This document shows positions 17,473-26,492 of a stretch of 44,443 nt of DNA, piece by piece. Under the pieces are notes generated by a model. It was not told the origin of the DNA. It did not search any database and saw nothing but the letters and a program-made list of their open reading frames with translations. The number at the start of each line of letters is the position of its first letter. The first letter of the stretch is position 1. Made by a program: the position numbers and the translations under genes. Source of the DNA: Oscillospiraceae bacterium (GTDB lineage Bacteria > Bacillota > Clostridia > TANB77 > CAG-508); the NCBI GenBank assembly GCA_009785865.1, contig WQVL01000014.1:1-44443 (forward strand), given 5' to 3'.

Positions 17473-20028
17473 TTATTCTTTTGCTTTCTTATTTCCTGTC
17501 AATTCTTGATAACCATTTTCTAAATCTGCTAATTGATCATCTCTAATTTCTAATGAGGAAAGTTCTGCATTTTTACTTGCCAAAGATAGGATTTCTTGTT
17601 CAGAGTCTTTTTGTTTGGCGATGAAAGATTGTTTTAGCTCTTCTAGAATTTGTTCATTGCTCTTATTGTACAACTCATATTGTATAAGTGATGCATCTCC
17701 ACCATATGTTTCCAAGTCTATAGATAATGATTGGTCCATGTGCTCTTCAAAGTGCTCTTTAAATTTTCCAACTCTATATGTTTTAGTCGGAATTAAAGTT
17801 GTGGTTGGGTCTAATTCATTAAGCTGATCTAAATCATTCATACCTCCACCTATGTGCACTTTGTTAACAAATGACATGCCTTCTGGTATAGCTACTGCTG
17901 ATATATCATTATTTGCATTATGTAATAGTGAATCAAATATAGAAAGATTTTGTGCCTCTACTTGTTCGTTTACTCCACGCATAAAAGCTTCACAAACTTT
18001 ATCTTGCTCTGCATGACTTGCAACTTCAGCGTTATTTATCAAAAATGTTCCTGATTTTTTGTCATAGCGTGTTAATCCTAGGGATACTACTTCACCTTCG
18101 GTGTCTAATACCAATAATGTTTTTACATCTGGTGAAGTTGCTGCTTCGACTAAGCCTGCAAAGGCAGAGTCATTAGGTCTAAAACAGCAATTAACTGCAG
18201 CTCCTGCAATATATAGTCTTACATCTGTTGGATCAGCCCAGAGATAACGATAACCTTTTTGGCTTTCATCACGACATGCTACGAAGTATTTGTGTGCTTC
18301 ACCATATAGATCATTATCTATTGCGGTTGCATATAGTGCTTCAAGTACTTCGAAATCATCTTGAGAATATATGTTTTTGTATTTGCTGACAGCCATTAAC
18401 AAATCATCAGTATATTCATGGCTAGTGATATAGTCTCTTGACGAAGTATAGTTGTTAATATATTCAATATCAAATTTTAATTCCTTTTGCTGACTTTTTA
18501 GAGCTTCAAGCTCTGAACGTAATGTTTCTAAATTTGCATCAGATTCTATAGTTTGTAGTTCTGCGGTTTTCCTCTTTATTATATATTTTAAATCCGACGA
18601 GTCCTTTTTAAAATGTTTCTTCGACTGGTTAAACATATCGAAAAATCTAGTTGATACGTGAGCAATTTTAGAGTTGTCCGTATTATCTATAAGGAATTTC
18701 GCTGCTTCTGGATTAAAATCTGTATTAAGTCTCATGTTTCCAAAAGTTGTGTGTATAAAATGACTACCTTTTTGATCGTCATCCTTTTTCTCAGCAACAA
18801 GTTGTTTTATGAATTGAGTAGCTTCCTTTTTTGCATTTCCATTAGTCGAAAATATACCTAAGTGGTAAGCTAATTTCAAAATGCCGGTTTTAACTTCGCC
18901 AGTAAGAGGAGCTTGCTCAATGTGTTCTGTGTAACGTATTAAATCATAGTATCTTTTGCTACTGCTTAAATATTCTTTAGCCAGCTTATCGGTATTCATA
19001 TTTGCTAATATATATGGTTCGGGATAATCTTGTTCTGCAGGTATAAACTTATTCCAAAAGTTTAGAGTTTTGAATAGTGTGTATGGATCGACATCTTGAA
19101 ACGTTTGTACATCATTAGCTCCTAGAATGTTTTGTAACCCTTCAACAGAACTTAGCTGTTTACCATCTATCAAAAAGCTATGGTTATCATAGGACCATTC
19201 TGATTCATCAAACTCTTCATCGTATTCTTCTTTATAATTAGACATAACCATTATTATTTTATCGCGATTCTTTATGCCAATAAACCTTGCCTTATAGTTA
19301 CCATCATCATTAGCTTTGGGAATTTCAAAAGCTCCTAACTTGCCAAGAGAAACACGATTGACTCTATTTAAATCAAAGAGGTGCTTTTGATTTGGAATTT
19401 TTTGAAAAATAAGATTATCTACTTCTATTTGGTTAGACTGTAAAAGCGCACGAAGATATTTATCGTTTGTACCTTTAAAAATTATTTTTCCGAATTTACA
19501 ATCTGCAATTTTTTTTGGATTAAATTTAGTATCATCATTAATAATGAACTTTTTTAAATAAGCGTTTTGTTGTGCGAGAAATAAAGTAATCTTTGAAGGG
19601 TCTATTGATGTTGAGACTATTGGAACGTTAAAGAATGCTTGTGTTCCTAATGATTTTGCGTTTATGAGACCAACATTTTCAAGTGATGTACAATCAGAAA
19701 AAGCGAATGACCCAACCTCTTCTACTGTTGATAAGTCAAAAGTAGTTAAGTTTTCATTATTAGAAAAAGCATTTGTTCCAATTTTCTTTAATCCTTTTCC
19801 CCCAAGCACTTTTTGCAAATGGAAACAACTTGAAAACACACCAGTTTCTATTTTTTCAAGAGATTCTGGCAATTGAATTTCTATAATATCATCACGAAGA
19901 GAATCATCTAATGCATCTTGTGCAATAATGTGTATGCCTTCTGGAATACGCAAAACACCACGCATAGAAATATCATCTCTTTCAATTTGACTACATATAA
20001 GTTTTCCATCTTTGACGATTGTATGCAT
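17473..20028 (-). CDS. Large BspA-type leucine-rich-repeat protein, cytoplasmic, unknown role
   Basis: 851 residues. Residues 1-140 form LRR_5 (BspA-like) repeats (IPEGIHIIAQDAL, LPESLEKIETGVFSSC, LKKIGTNAFSN, VGSFAFSDCTSLE). The middle is helical. Around residues 490-540 lies a coiled coil (TLRSELEALKSQQKELKF). The region near residues 610-700 (CCFRPNDSAFAGLVEAA, TLLVLDTEGEVVSLGLTRYD) resembles a folded enzyme-like or acetyltransferase-like domain, but I cannot name it. The C-terminus is helical. There is no signal peptide, unlike surface BspA proteins. The start follows AAAGGAGC. It lies opposite to recA with its small partner downstream. No in-frame CGG. Confidence 0.75.
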   Translation of the reverse strand: MHTIVKDGKLICSQIERDDISMRGVLRIPEGIHIIAQDALDDSLRDDIIEIQLPESLEKIETGVFSSCFHLQKVLGGKGLKKIGTNAFSNNENLTTFDLSTVEEVGSFAFSDCTSLENVGLINAKSLGTQAFFNVPIVSTSIDPSKITLFLAQQNAYLKKFIINDDTKFNPKKIADCKFGKIIFKGTNDKYLRALLQSNQIEVDNLIFQKIPNQKHLFDLNRVNRVSLGKLGAFEIPKANDDGNYKARFIGIKNRDKIIMVMSNYKEEYDEEFDESEWSYDNHSFLIDGKQLSSVEGLQNILGANDVQTFQDVDPYTLFKTLNFWNKFIPAEQDYPEPYILANMNTDKLAKEYLSSSKRYYDLIRYTEHIEQAPLTGEVKTGILKLAYHLGIFSTNGNAKKEATQFIKQLVAEKKDDDQKGSHFIHTTFGNMRLNTDFNPEAAKFLIDNTDNSKIAHVSTRFFDMFNQSKKHFKKDSSDLKYIIKRKTAELQTIESDANLETLRSELEALKSQQKELKFDIEYINNYTSSRDYITSHEYTDDLLMAVSKYKNIYSQDDFEVLEALYATAIDNDLYGEAHKYFVACRDESQKGYRYLWADPTDVRLYIAGAAVNCCFRPNDSAFAGLVEAATSPDVKTLLVLDTEGEVVSLGLTRYDKKSGTFLINNAEVASHAEQDKVCEAFMRGVNEQVEAQNLSIFDSLLHNANNDISAVAIPEGMSFVNKVHIGGGMNDLDQLNELDPTTTLIPTKTYRVGKFKEHFEEHMDQSLSIDLETYGGDASLIQYELYNKSNEQILEELKQSFIAKQKDSEQEILSLASKNAELSSLEIRDDQLADLENGYQELTGNKKAKE

Positions 20029-20172
20029 AATAGCTCCTTTAATATATTTCGAATATTAACTTAATTTTAGCATTATTTGTTAGCTTTTTGTTATTTGTAA
20101 TATAAAAGATATAAAAACTTAATAATTTATAATAATTAAAATGAATAACCAATTGACAAAGATGGCGATGAA

Positions 20173-20203
20173 GAAGAGTTAGAAGAAAAAGAATAATACA
20201 TAA
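20173..20203 (+). repeat. recA 3'-end repeat, copy 2
   Basis: Identical 31 nt to the end of recA. The flanking bases also read as a recA tail (GAT GGC GAT GAA, then EELEEKE and stop), but no recA body is attached. Confidence 0.9.
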
Positions 20204-20204
20204 A

Positions 20205-20247
20205 AGGAGGTAAGAATCATATAGATTGCTTACCTCCTAATTTTTTT
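20205..20247 (+). terminator. Terminator after second recA tail
   Basis: AGGAGGTAAG pairs with CTTACCTCCT, then T-rich. It has the same position relative to the tail as the recA terminator has to recA. On the minus strand it can end the ald-ferredoxin transcript. Confidence 0.8.
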
Positions 20248-20263
20248 AAAATCTTATAATATT

Positions 20264-20872
20264 TTATTTAGTAGTTAGCTCATGTATTTTATTATATAGT
20301 TCTCTATTATTTTCATCGGTAAAATAACCTTCTACGCTACCTAATACTTTGTTATCTCGTATAAACACTAAAGCAGGAAGTTCTTTTACACCATACCTAT
20401 CTAATAACTTATCTGATGTTACTTCTATTTTTCTAAATGTTGCTTCACTATCAAATTTTTGAAGTATTTCTCGGATTGGTATCGATTTTAATAAGCATTC
20501 AATTGTGTCTTCACTATATAACTCTAACATGAATGGCCTAGAAGAGTGTAAAACAGTATCTATATTTTCTTCAGTTGTAGAATATTCTTCTTGTATTGGA
20601 GCTGCTCCAAATCTATCAATAAATAGATCGTTTAGTGTTCTTGGATCATCTTCAATTTCTTTTTTTACTCTTTCATATTCTTCATCTGAATGTGTTACTT
20701 TAATAGCATCTACACTACAACATTCACATTTAGCGCAGTTAACACATAGATCATCATGAATTACTAATGTTTGTTTTTCTTCGTCCCAGTCAAATGCTCC
20801 TGTTGGGCAGGCTGCCAAACCGTTACAATCTTTTGAATTATCACATATTTTAAAATTAATTAATACTGCCAT
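20264..20872 (-). CDS. Ferredoxin domain fused to a thioredoxin-like domain
   Basis: 202 residues. The N-terminal 65 residues have two cysteine clusters (CDNSKDCNGLAACPTGAF and CVNCAKCECCSVDAI) typical of two 4Fe-4S centres. After an acidic linker, residues about 105-200 look like a thioredoxin fold (PFMLELYSEDTIECLLK, then YGVKELPALVFIRDNKV with the cis-proline), but the CxxC site is not evident. It is probably a soluble electron carrier. It is the second gene behind ald, 27 nt away on the same strand. Confidence 0.8.
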   Translation of the reverse strand: MAVLINFKICDNSKDCNGLAACPTGAFDWDEEKQTLVIHDDLCVNCAKCECCSVDAIKVTHSDEEYERVKKEIEDDPRTLNDLFIDRFGAAPIQEEYSTTEENIDTVLHSSRPFMLELYSEDTIECLLKSIPIREILQKFDSEATFRKIEVTSDKLLDRYGVKELPALVFIRDNKVLGSVEGYFTDENNRELYNKIHELTTK

Positions 20873-20899
20873 AAGATTAACTATCCATCCTTCCTTGTT

Positions 20900-22015
20900 T
20901 TACGATATAGCTTCAATTGGAGGAGTATAAGTAGCATCTAATGCTTTAGCTACTCCTTCATTTGTACATAAACCATTATATGAGTTTAACCCTAAAAGTA
21001 GGTCTTTATTGTTTTTTAATACATCTATAACATCTCCAGATACTAATTTCTTTATATATGGAAGAGTTATGTTTGTAAGTGCATATGTAGATGTTCTAGG
21101 AACCGCACCAGGCATATTTGCAACAGAATAGTGTAACACACCATGCTTCTCATAATATGGATTCTCATGCGTAGTCACCCTATCAATTGTTTCAACACAT
21201 CCGCCTTGGTCGATAGCAACGTCAACTATTACAGAACCTTTTTTCATTGTTTTTACCATGTCCTCTGTAACTAGTTTTGGAGCTTTTTCACCAGGTATTA
21301 GAACAGCCCCTATTAAAAGGTCAGCTTTTTTTACATACTCAGCAATGTTATATGAATTACTAATTAATGTTGTTATATTACCACTAAATACATCGTCTAT
21401 ATAGTTTAATCTGTTTTTTGAGATATCTAAAATTGTTACTCTTGCTCCCATACCGTATGCCATTTTAAGAGCATTCATACCTACTATACCTGCTCCTATT
21501 ATAACTACTTCAGCAGGAGGAGTGCCAGGTACGCCACCCATTAAAACTCCTTGGCCGCCATTGTTCTTTTGAAGCATTGTTGCTCCTATTTGGACGGACA
21601 TTCTTCCAGCTACCTCACTCATTGGAGTTAACAGAGGAAGACTACCATCTTCTAATTGTACAGTTTCATATGCAATTCCCATTATTTTTTTTGCTAGTAA
21701 GAAATCTAATTGAGGTTTATCAGCTGCCACGTGTAAATAAGTAAAGAGTTTTTGTCCATCCTTGAAGAATGAATATTCTTCTTGAAGAGGTTCCTTAACT
21801 TTTAAAATCATTTCTGCTTTGTCAAATAAATCAGTTTTGGTTGTGATTGTTGCACCAGCAGCACGAAAGTCATCATTTGTAATAGAGCTTCCTAATCCAG
21901 CATTTTCTTCTACTAAAATGGAATGACCTAAATTGCAGAGCTCAAATACGCCGCTAGGGGTAATAGCTACCCTGTTTTCATTGTTCTTGATTTCTTTTGG
22001 TATACCGATTATCAT
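20900..22015 (-). CDS. ald: Alanine dehydrogenase
   Basis: 371 residues from the ATG behind AAGGAGG. NAD-dependent interconversion of alanine with pyruvate and ammonia; in spore formers it supports sporulation on alanine. Family motifs: [17 protein letters not shown], the catalytic-region [13 protein letters not shown], the nucleotide-binding [16 protein letters not shown], and [13 protein letters not shown]. No in-frame CGG. Clear minus-strand promoter upstream. Confidence 0.97.
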   Translation of the reverse strand: MIIGIPKEIKNNENRVAITPSGVFELCNLGHSILVEENAGLGSSITNDDFRAAGATITTKTDLFDKAEMILKVKEPLQEEYSFFKDGQKLFTYLHVAADKPQLDFLLAKKIMGIAYETVQLEDGSLPLLTPMSEVAGRMSVQIGATMLQKNNGGQGVLMGGVPGTPPAEVVIIGAGIVGMNALKMAYGMGARVTILDISKNRLNYIDDVFSGNITTLISNSYNIAEYVKKADLLIGAVLIPGEKAPKLVTEDMVKTMKKGSVIVDVAIDQGGCVETIDRVTTHENPYYEKHGVLHYSVANMPGAVPRTSTYALTNITLPYIKKLVSGDVIDVLKNNKDLLLGLNSYNGLCTNEGVAKALDATYTPPIEAIS

Positions 22016-22115
22016 GATTTCCCTCCTTAAATTATTATTACGGCTAGACTTCATTGTCCTACCCGTAGTAACAAGCTTTGAGTAAACTCCAACGAGTTTC
22101 TGCGCTTATGAATTT

Positions 22116-22144
22116 ATTATATCAACAGGATAGGAAAACATCAA
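22116..22144 (-). promoter_or_regulatory. Sigma-A promoter of ald
   Basis: Minus strand TTGATG (22144-22139), 17 bp, TATAAT (22121-22116) with upstream TG. Confidence 0.7.
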
Positions 22145-22153
22145 TAAATTAAC

Positions 22154-22183
22154 TTCATTATTTTGCTATTTTTATGATATAAT
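22154..22183 (+). promoter_or_regulatory. Promoter of the recX-scpA region
   Basis: Extended -10 TGATATAAT (22175-22183) with a weak TTCATT 18 bp upstream. It is divergent from the ald promoter and about 60 nt before the first gene. Confidence 0.55.
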
Positions 22184-22243
22184 TAATAACCATAGAGAGC
22201 TGTAAGTAAAATTAGAAAACTAAAAAAGATAGGATTGGTTATT

Positions 22244-22834
22244 ATGGAAAAGCATAAAAAATTTTCACATAAAAAGTTCGAGTTATGCATAGATAAAATA
22301 GCATCTAGATTGCAAAAATTTATTAAGGAAAACAATATCAAAATAGACTATGTATCTCCTATGCTCAGAAGTGGTGGAGTGCCCGCTATGTATATTGCGA
22401 ACAGATTAAATATTGTTAAGTGTGCACCTATACAGGTAAAGCATGTTGCATATAGTGATGGAACTACTGGATATGCAGATCTATTTATGCCGTTTGATTC
22501 TTTAAATAATACTAAAAAAGAGCCTGTGTTTTTATTAGTAGATGGAACGTGTGCTTCAGGTGAGAGTGCAAGAAGATGCATAGATGAATTTAAGAGTAGA
22601 TACAAAGATGCAAAGATATTGTATGTTTGTATAGCAAAGCAATATGGATGCCAAAGCTTTGGGGATAGTGTTATATATGAGGATATGGTATTTCATTATA
22701 ATGGAAGGAATGAGTTTACAAAAGAGAAGTGTAAAGAACTAGGTATTGAGTACTATCTTCCGCTTTATCCTTGGGAAATATTAGAACAGGAAAGAAATCA
22801 TCCAGATGATTTAGAAGAAAACATTTATTATTAG
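22244..22834 (+). CDS. Phosphoribosyltransferase-like protein
   Basis: 196 residues from the ATG at 22244. A PRTase fold is suggested by MLRSGGVPAMYIANRLN (pyrophosphate loop-like) and FLLVDGTCASGESARRCIDE (PRPP-binding loop with the usual acidic pair replaced by V-D-G-T). The substrate cannot be read from the sequence. Followed 42 nt later by recX. Confidence 0.6.
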   Translation: MEKHKKFSHKKFELCIDKIASRLQKFIKENNIKIDYVSPMLRSGGVPAMYIANRLNIVKCAPIQVKHVAYSDGTTGYADLFMPFDSLNNTKKEPVFLLVDGTCASGESARRCIDEFKSRYKDAKILYVCIAKQYGCQSFGDSVIYEDMVFHYNGRNEFTKEKCKELGIEYYLPLYPWEILEQERNHPDDLEENIYY

Positions 22835-22876
22835 TAGTACAAAGACTAAGGGGATATTGATTGAGGAAGTGGTAAT

Positions 22877-23335
22877 ATGATAGAAGAAATAGTTGAATTT
22901 GACAAACTGAAAACAAAAGTATTAAAATACATAATGTATAAAAAAAGGACGGAAAGAGAGATAAGGCAAAAGTTTGCAGAGACAGATCAAGATATGTTGG
23001 AAGAAGTTATAGAAAATTTAAAGGAACTAGAATATATTGATGATAATGTATATGTAGATAAAGCGGTAAAAGAGTTTATGAGACTTAAGAATTTGTCCTT
23101 GAAGGAGCTTAAGTATAAGTTATTAGCTAAAGGTCTTAATAGTTCGCTCATACAAGACTATATGGATAAGAATTCAGAGGAACTATGTGAATATGAAGTG
23201 GAGTCAGCAAAGAACATAGTGCTTAAGAAGAGCAAAGGTGGACCTATAGATTCAGATACTATGCAAGAACTTTCAGAGTACTTAAATAAAAAGGGATACA
23301 AGGCTGAAGCAATAAAGGGAGCAATTGATGAATAA
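22877..23335 (+). CDS. recX: Regulatory protein RecX
   Basis: 152 residues with three tandem three-helix repeats typical of RecX (KVLKYIMYKKRTEREIRQKF, LKNLSLKELKYKLLAKGL). Modulates RecA filaments. It overlaps the start of scpA by 8 nt. recA itself lies 6 kb upstream, separated by insertions. ATG behind GAGGAAGTGG. Confidence 0.85.
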   Translation: MIEEIVEFDKLKTKVLKYIMYKKRTEREIRQKFAETDQDMLEEVIENLKELEYIDDNVYVDKAVKEFMRLKNLSLKELKYKLLAKGLNSSLIQDYMDKNSEELCEYEVESAKNIVLKKSKGGPIDSDTMQELSEYLNKKGYKAEAIKGAIDE

Positions 23336-24101
23336 GATATTAACTTTGGAAACAAATAGATATGCTATAAGATTGGACAATTTTGAAGGTCCTCTAGATT
23401 TGTTATGCCATTTAATAGATAAAAATAAAGTGGACATACATGAAGTTAATATATCAAATATAGCAGACCAATATATTGAATTCTTAAATGCAATGGAGGA
23501 GTTAGATTTAGATATAGCTAGTGAATTTGTTCTTATGGCATCAACACTAGTATATTTAAAATCCAAGGGGCTATTACCTACTCAAGTAGAAGATGAAGGG
23601 GAACTTACTGAAGAAGAATTAATATATAGGATTATAGAGTACAAGAAATATAAGGAAGTATCTAAAAGATTGAAAGAATCATATGAGATATTTTCAAAAA
23701 GATCGTATAAGGTTCCAGACAAGATACAGTTGCCAGCTAGAAGGGTAGAAGAAGAGTATAATCACTTAGTATTAGTAAGCACATATGAGAACATGTTAAA
23801 AAGGACTGAGCTTAAAGAGAACAAGCAGGCAATAGTAAATATTGAGAAAATAGCGATAACAGAGAGTGTAACAGTATCAAGCAAAGTGAAAGATATATTT
23901 AGAGAATTATTACATAAACCTAAGTTTGTATTTAATAAAATGTGTAAAACAAAAAAGTATACAAGGTTAGAAACAGTAACAGCTTTTACAGGATTACTAG
24001 AACTTTCAAGGAAGAATAAGGTGCAAGCGATGCAAGAAAAAGCTTTTGGTGATATAACTGTAGAAAGGACAAGGAAGAGAAAGCAAGTAGATGCATCATA
24101 G
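23328..24101 (+). CDS. scpA: Segregation and condensation protein A
   Basis: 257 residues from the ATG inside the end of recX. Kleisin subunit of bacterial SMC condensin. N-terminal signature IRLDNFEGPLDLLCHLIDK and the middle FVLMASTLVYLKSKGLLP; the C-terminal winged helix ends LLELSRKNKVQAMQEKAFGD. scpB, normally the next gene, is absent; a DUF2953 gene follows. Confidence 0.93.
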   Translation: MNKILTLETNRYAIRLDNFEGPLDLLCHLIDKNKVDIHEVNISNIADQYIEFLNAMEELDLDIASEFVLMASTLVYLKSKGLLPTQVEDEGELTEEELIYRIIEYKKYKEVSKRLKESYEIFSKRSYKVPDKIQLPARRVEEEYNHLVLVSTYENMLKRTELKENKQAIVNIEKIAITESVTVSSKVKDIFRELLHKPKFVFNKMCKTKKYTRLETVTAFTGLLELSRKNKVQAMQEKAFGDITVERTRKRKQVDAS

Positions 24102-24156
24102 TATAAAATGAGAAAAATTGGTAAAACTATTAATGTGTATTCGGAGGTAAGAATAT

Positions 24157-24892
24157 ATGTTAATAGTTTTAATAATTTTAGGAATAATGTTTTTTATGGT
24201 AGTTGCTTTTATACTGTTAATTACAGCTACTCTAAAAATAGAAATTAGAGACCTAAATGTAAGTATGAAGGAAGATTATGACGGTGTGCGGAGAGAGTCA
24301 TAAACTTAAAGCAAAGAGCACAGTGGAAGACTATATAGTTATAATATCCGTGCTTTTATTTAACAAGGTCAGAGCGTACAGCAAAACTATAGGCCATGAA
24401 GAGACCAAGCATATTAAAGAAGGAAAGCTACTAGAATGGATAAATAAGAAGTTAAATACAAAAATACAAGAAGACTTCAAAGATATATCAAAATTTATAC
24501 TTAGAGAGAGAAAAAGAATTTTTAGGAGAGAGACGTGGGAAAGATTTAGAGACTTAAGGATGGAAGTGACTAAGTTAAAAATAGATATGGAAGTTGGTAC
24601 AGAAAATCCAGTAGTTACTGCATACTTAACTGCAGCTATTGCTTCTATGATTTCAATAATCCTGGCATACAATGTAAGAAAAGAGAGAGCAGTAAACTAT
24701 AAATATAAAGTAATACCTGCATATATAAACCAAAATTTCTTGAAAATGAAACTAAATTGTATAATCGATATAAAAATGATACATATTATAAATATAATAT
24801 ATATGATCTTGAGAAAAAGAAATGATGAGGAATATGATGAAGCCTCTACTAGAGAGATTTATACTCATAGACATGAGCAATATTCGAAATAA
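24157..24892 (+). CDS. DUF2953 membrane protein (one CGGA +1 site)
   Basis: The DUF2953 gene normally sits just before gerW. It starts at the ATG at 24157 behind GGAGGT. An N-terminal transmembrane helix (LIVLIILGIMFFMVVAF) is followed by a beta-rich segment. The standard frame ends at 24303. Reading CGGA at 24289-24292 as glycine (DGVGESHKLKAKSTVED) continues into LFNKVRAYSKTIGHEE for 244 residues in all. The C-terminal part (LNCIIDIKMIHIINIIYM to HEQYS) is present again, in the same frame, over the start of gerW at 26346-26501. In relatives DUF2953 overlaps gerW; the kdgK island split this overlap and the end was duplicated. Confidence 0.88.
24743..24889 (+). repeat. Direct repeat flanking kdgK, copy 1
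   Basis: Matches 26346-26492 at a constant offset of 1603 nt. The first 63 nt differ at 4 positions. The rest is more diverged in DNA but still aligns as protein and ends in HEQYS in both. Confidence 0.85.
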
Positions 24893-24961
24893 GGTTGATG
24901 CTAATATCAATGAAAATTATAGTTGAGGTAGTTGAAACAAGAAATAATAGTGCAATAAGAA

Positions 24962-24995
24962 AACCCGAAGATTTATAAAATCTTCGGGTTCCTTT
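24962..24995 (-). terminator. Bidirectional terminator between DUF2953 and kdgK
   Basis: AACCCGAAGAT pairs with ATCTTCGGGTT, with A-rich and T-rich flanks on the two sides. Confidence 0.8.
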
Positions 24996-25033
24996 AGTAC
25001 TTAATCGACTAATTATTTAGTTTTTTACAGGTG

Positions 25034-26077
25034 TTACCTTTGGACTCTGCCAGTCCCGCCAGAATTCAATACTTTTTGGATTTGGCTAAGAGTGGCGTGA
25101 TTAAAGTCACCAGGCAGGCTGTGTTTTAATGCGCTTGCGGTTATCGCAAAGTCGATAGCGCTTTTTGAATCATAGTCATTCAAAAGTGCATAAGTTAGGG
25201 CCGCGCCTAAACTATCACCACCACCTACACGGTCAACTATAGGTGTTATATCATAGTCGATGCCGAAGTGGTGATCTTTGCCGTCATAAAGCATGCCGGA
25301 CCAGTTGTTGTTGCTTGCTGAAATGGATGTTCTTAAAGTAATAGCTACTTTAGCAAAGCCGAACATATCTACGAGCTGATTGGCTACATCCGCATAGTCA
25401 TCGTGATTTAGTTGGCCGCGGTTAACATCGCTATTAGCTGGATGTATTCCAAATACATCTTCAGCATCTTCTTCATTAGCAATGAGAAGATATACATATT
25501 GCATAAGTTCGCTCATGACTTTGCCAGCTTTTTCCTTAGACCAAAGGCCATTGCGATAGTTTAAATCGCAGCTTATTTTGATTTTCTTGGCATGAGCTGC
25601 TTTGCAAGCTGCTAAAACTACATTAGCTGCGGTGTCGCTTAAAGCGGGTGTGATCCCTGTGAAGTGGAACCAATCTTTATTTACAAAGATGAGATCCCAA
25701 TCAAAGTCATCAGGGGATGCGTGTGCAATAGCTGAATTTGCTCTATCATAGGTTACAGATGATGGTAGCTGGCTTGAGCCATGCTCTAAGAAATAGAGGC
25801 CTAAGCGGTTGCCGCCCCAAACGATGTCGTCAACATTTACACCGAATCTGCGTAATGCATTGCGCGCAGCGTAACCTAACTGATTTTCAGGTAGCCGCGA
25901 AACAAAAGAGGCATTTATCCCTAAAGTAGCCAATGATACGGCGTAATTTGCTTCTGCGCCGCCATATGATATATCCATTTTGTCTACTTGAACGATGCGA
26001 GAAGTGCCAGCCGGTGAAAATCTTCCCATGATTTCTCCCAACGAAACTACGTTTGGTATGATTTTAAGATCTAACAT
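25034..26077 (-). CDS. kdgK: 2-Keto-3-deoxygluconate kinase, PfkB family (island gene)
   Basis: 347 residues. Phosphorylates 2-keto-3-deoxygluconate in uronate or pectin breakdown; other PfkB sugar kinases remain possible. PfkB signatures: GGAEANYAVSLATLG near the N-terminus and the C-terminal VDRVGGGDSLGAALTYAL with the catalytic aspartate. Start ATG behind AAAAGGAG. Higher GC than its surroundings, with GCG, GCC and CGC codons. It contains one CGG arginine codon (TCG CGG CTA), so it does not follow the CGGN rule. No other sugar-acid gene is near. It lies between two copies of the DUF2953 3' end. Confidence 0.88.
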   Translation of the reverse strand: MLDLKIIPNVVSLGEIMGRFSPAGTSRIVQVDKMDISYGGAEANYAVSLATLGINASFVSRLPENQLGYAARNALRRFGVNVDDIVWGGNRLGLYFLEHGSSQLPSSVTYDRANSAIAHASPDDFDWDLIFVNKDWFHFTGITPALSDTAANVVLAACKAAHAKKIKISCDLNYRNGLWSKEKAGKVMSELMQYVYLLIANEEDAEDVFGIHPANSDVNRGQLNHDDYADVANQLVDMFGFAKVAITLRTSISASNNNWSGMLYDGKDHHFGIDYDITPIVDRVGGGDSLGAALTYALLNDYDSKSAIDFAITASALKHSLPGDFNHATLSQIQKVLNSGGTGRVQR

Positions 26078-26294
26078 ACTGATTCTCCTTTTAATGTTTT
26101 TTTAAGATCCTCATAAAACAATTTGTTACGTGTTTGTTGTGATGGAACTTAGGTCATATCCATGTCATGGTGAAAACTCCCTTCATAGTTTTTAGTACTA
26201 AAGATAGTCGTTGTTCCGCATATATTAACAATCATATATGCCAAATTATAACTAACTTGAATATAACTATATCACCGACTGCAAATTATGTCAA
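26078..26294 (-). promoter_or_regulatory. kdgK promoter and leader with palindrome
   Basis: Minus strand TTGACA (26294-26289), 17 bp, TATAGT (26271-26266). The leader to the ATG is about 185 nt. At 26218-26241 the inverted repeat GCATATAT/ATATATGC could be an operator or hairpin. The remainder of the kdgK-gerW gap (26295-26436) holds copy 2 of the direct repeat. Confidence 0.65.
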
Positions 26295-26345
26295 CGAACA
26301 TATAGAGGGATTGCCTTTAAGATTATGTATGAATTAAATCTCTAA

Positions 26346-26492
26346 AAAATGGAATTAAACTGTATAATCGATATAAAAATGGTACATATTATAAATATAA
26401 TATATATGTTTGTAAGAAGAAGGAGTGGTAAGAAATATGATGGAACATCCAATAGAAGGTCTTATGGTTACGGCCATGAACAGTATTCAAGA
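26346..26492 (+). repeat. Direct repeat flanking kdgK, copy 2
   Basis: Second copy of the DUF2953 C-terminal coding region. It still forms an open frame (LNCIIDIKMVHIINIIYM, then RRRSGKK, to HEQYS) ending at 26501. It overlaps the start of gerW, which is probably the ancestral arrangement. Confidence 0.85.
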
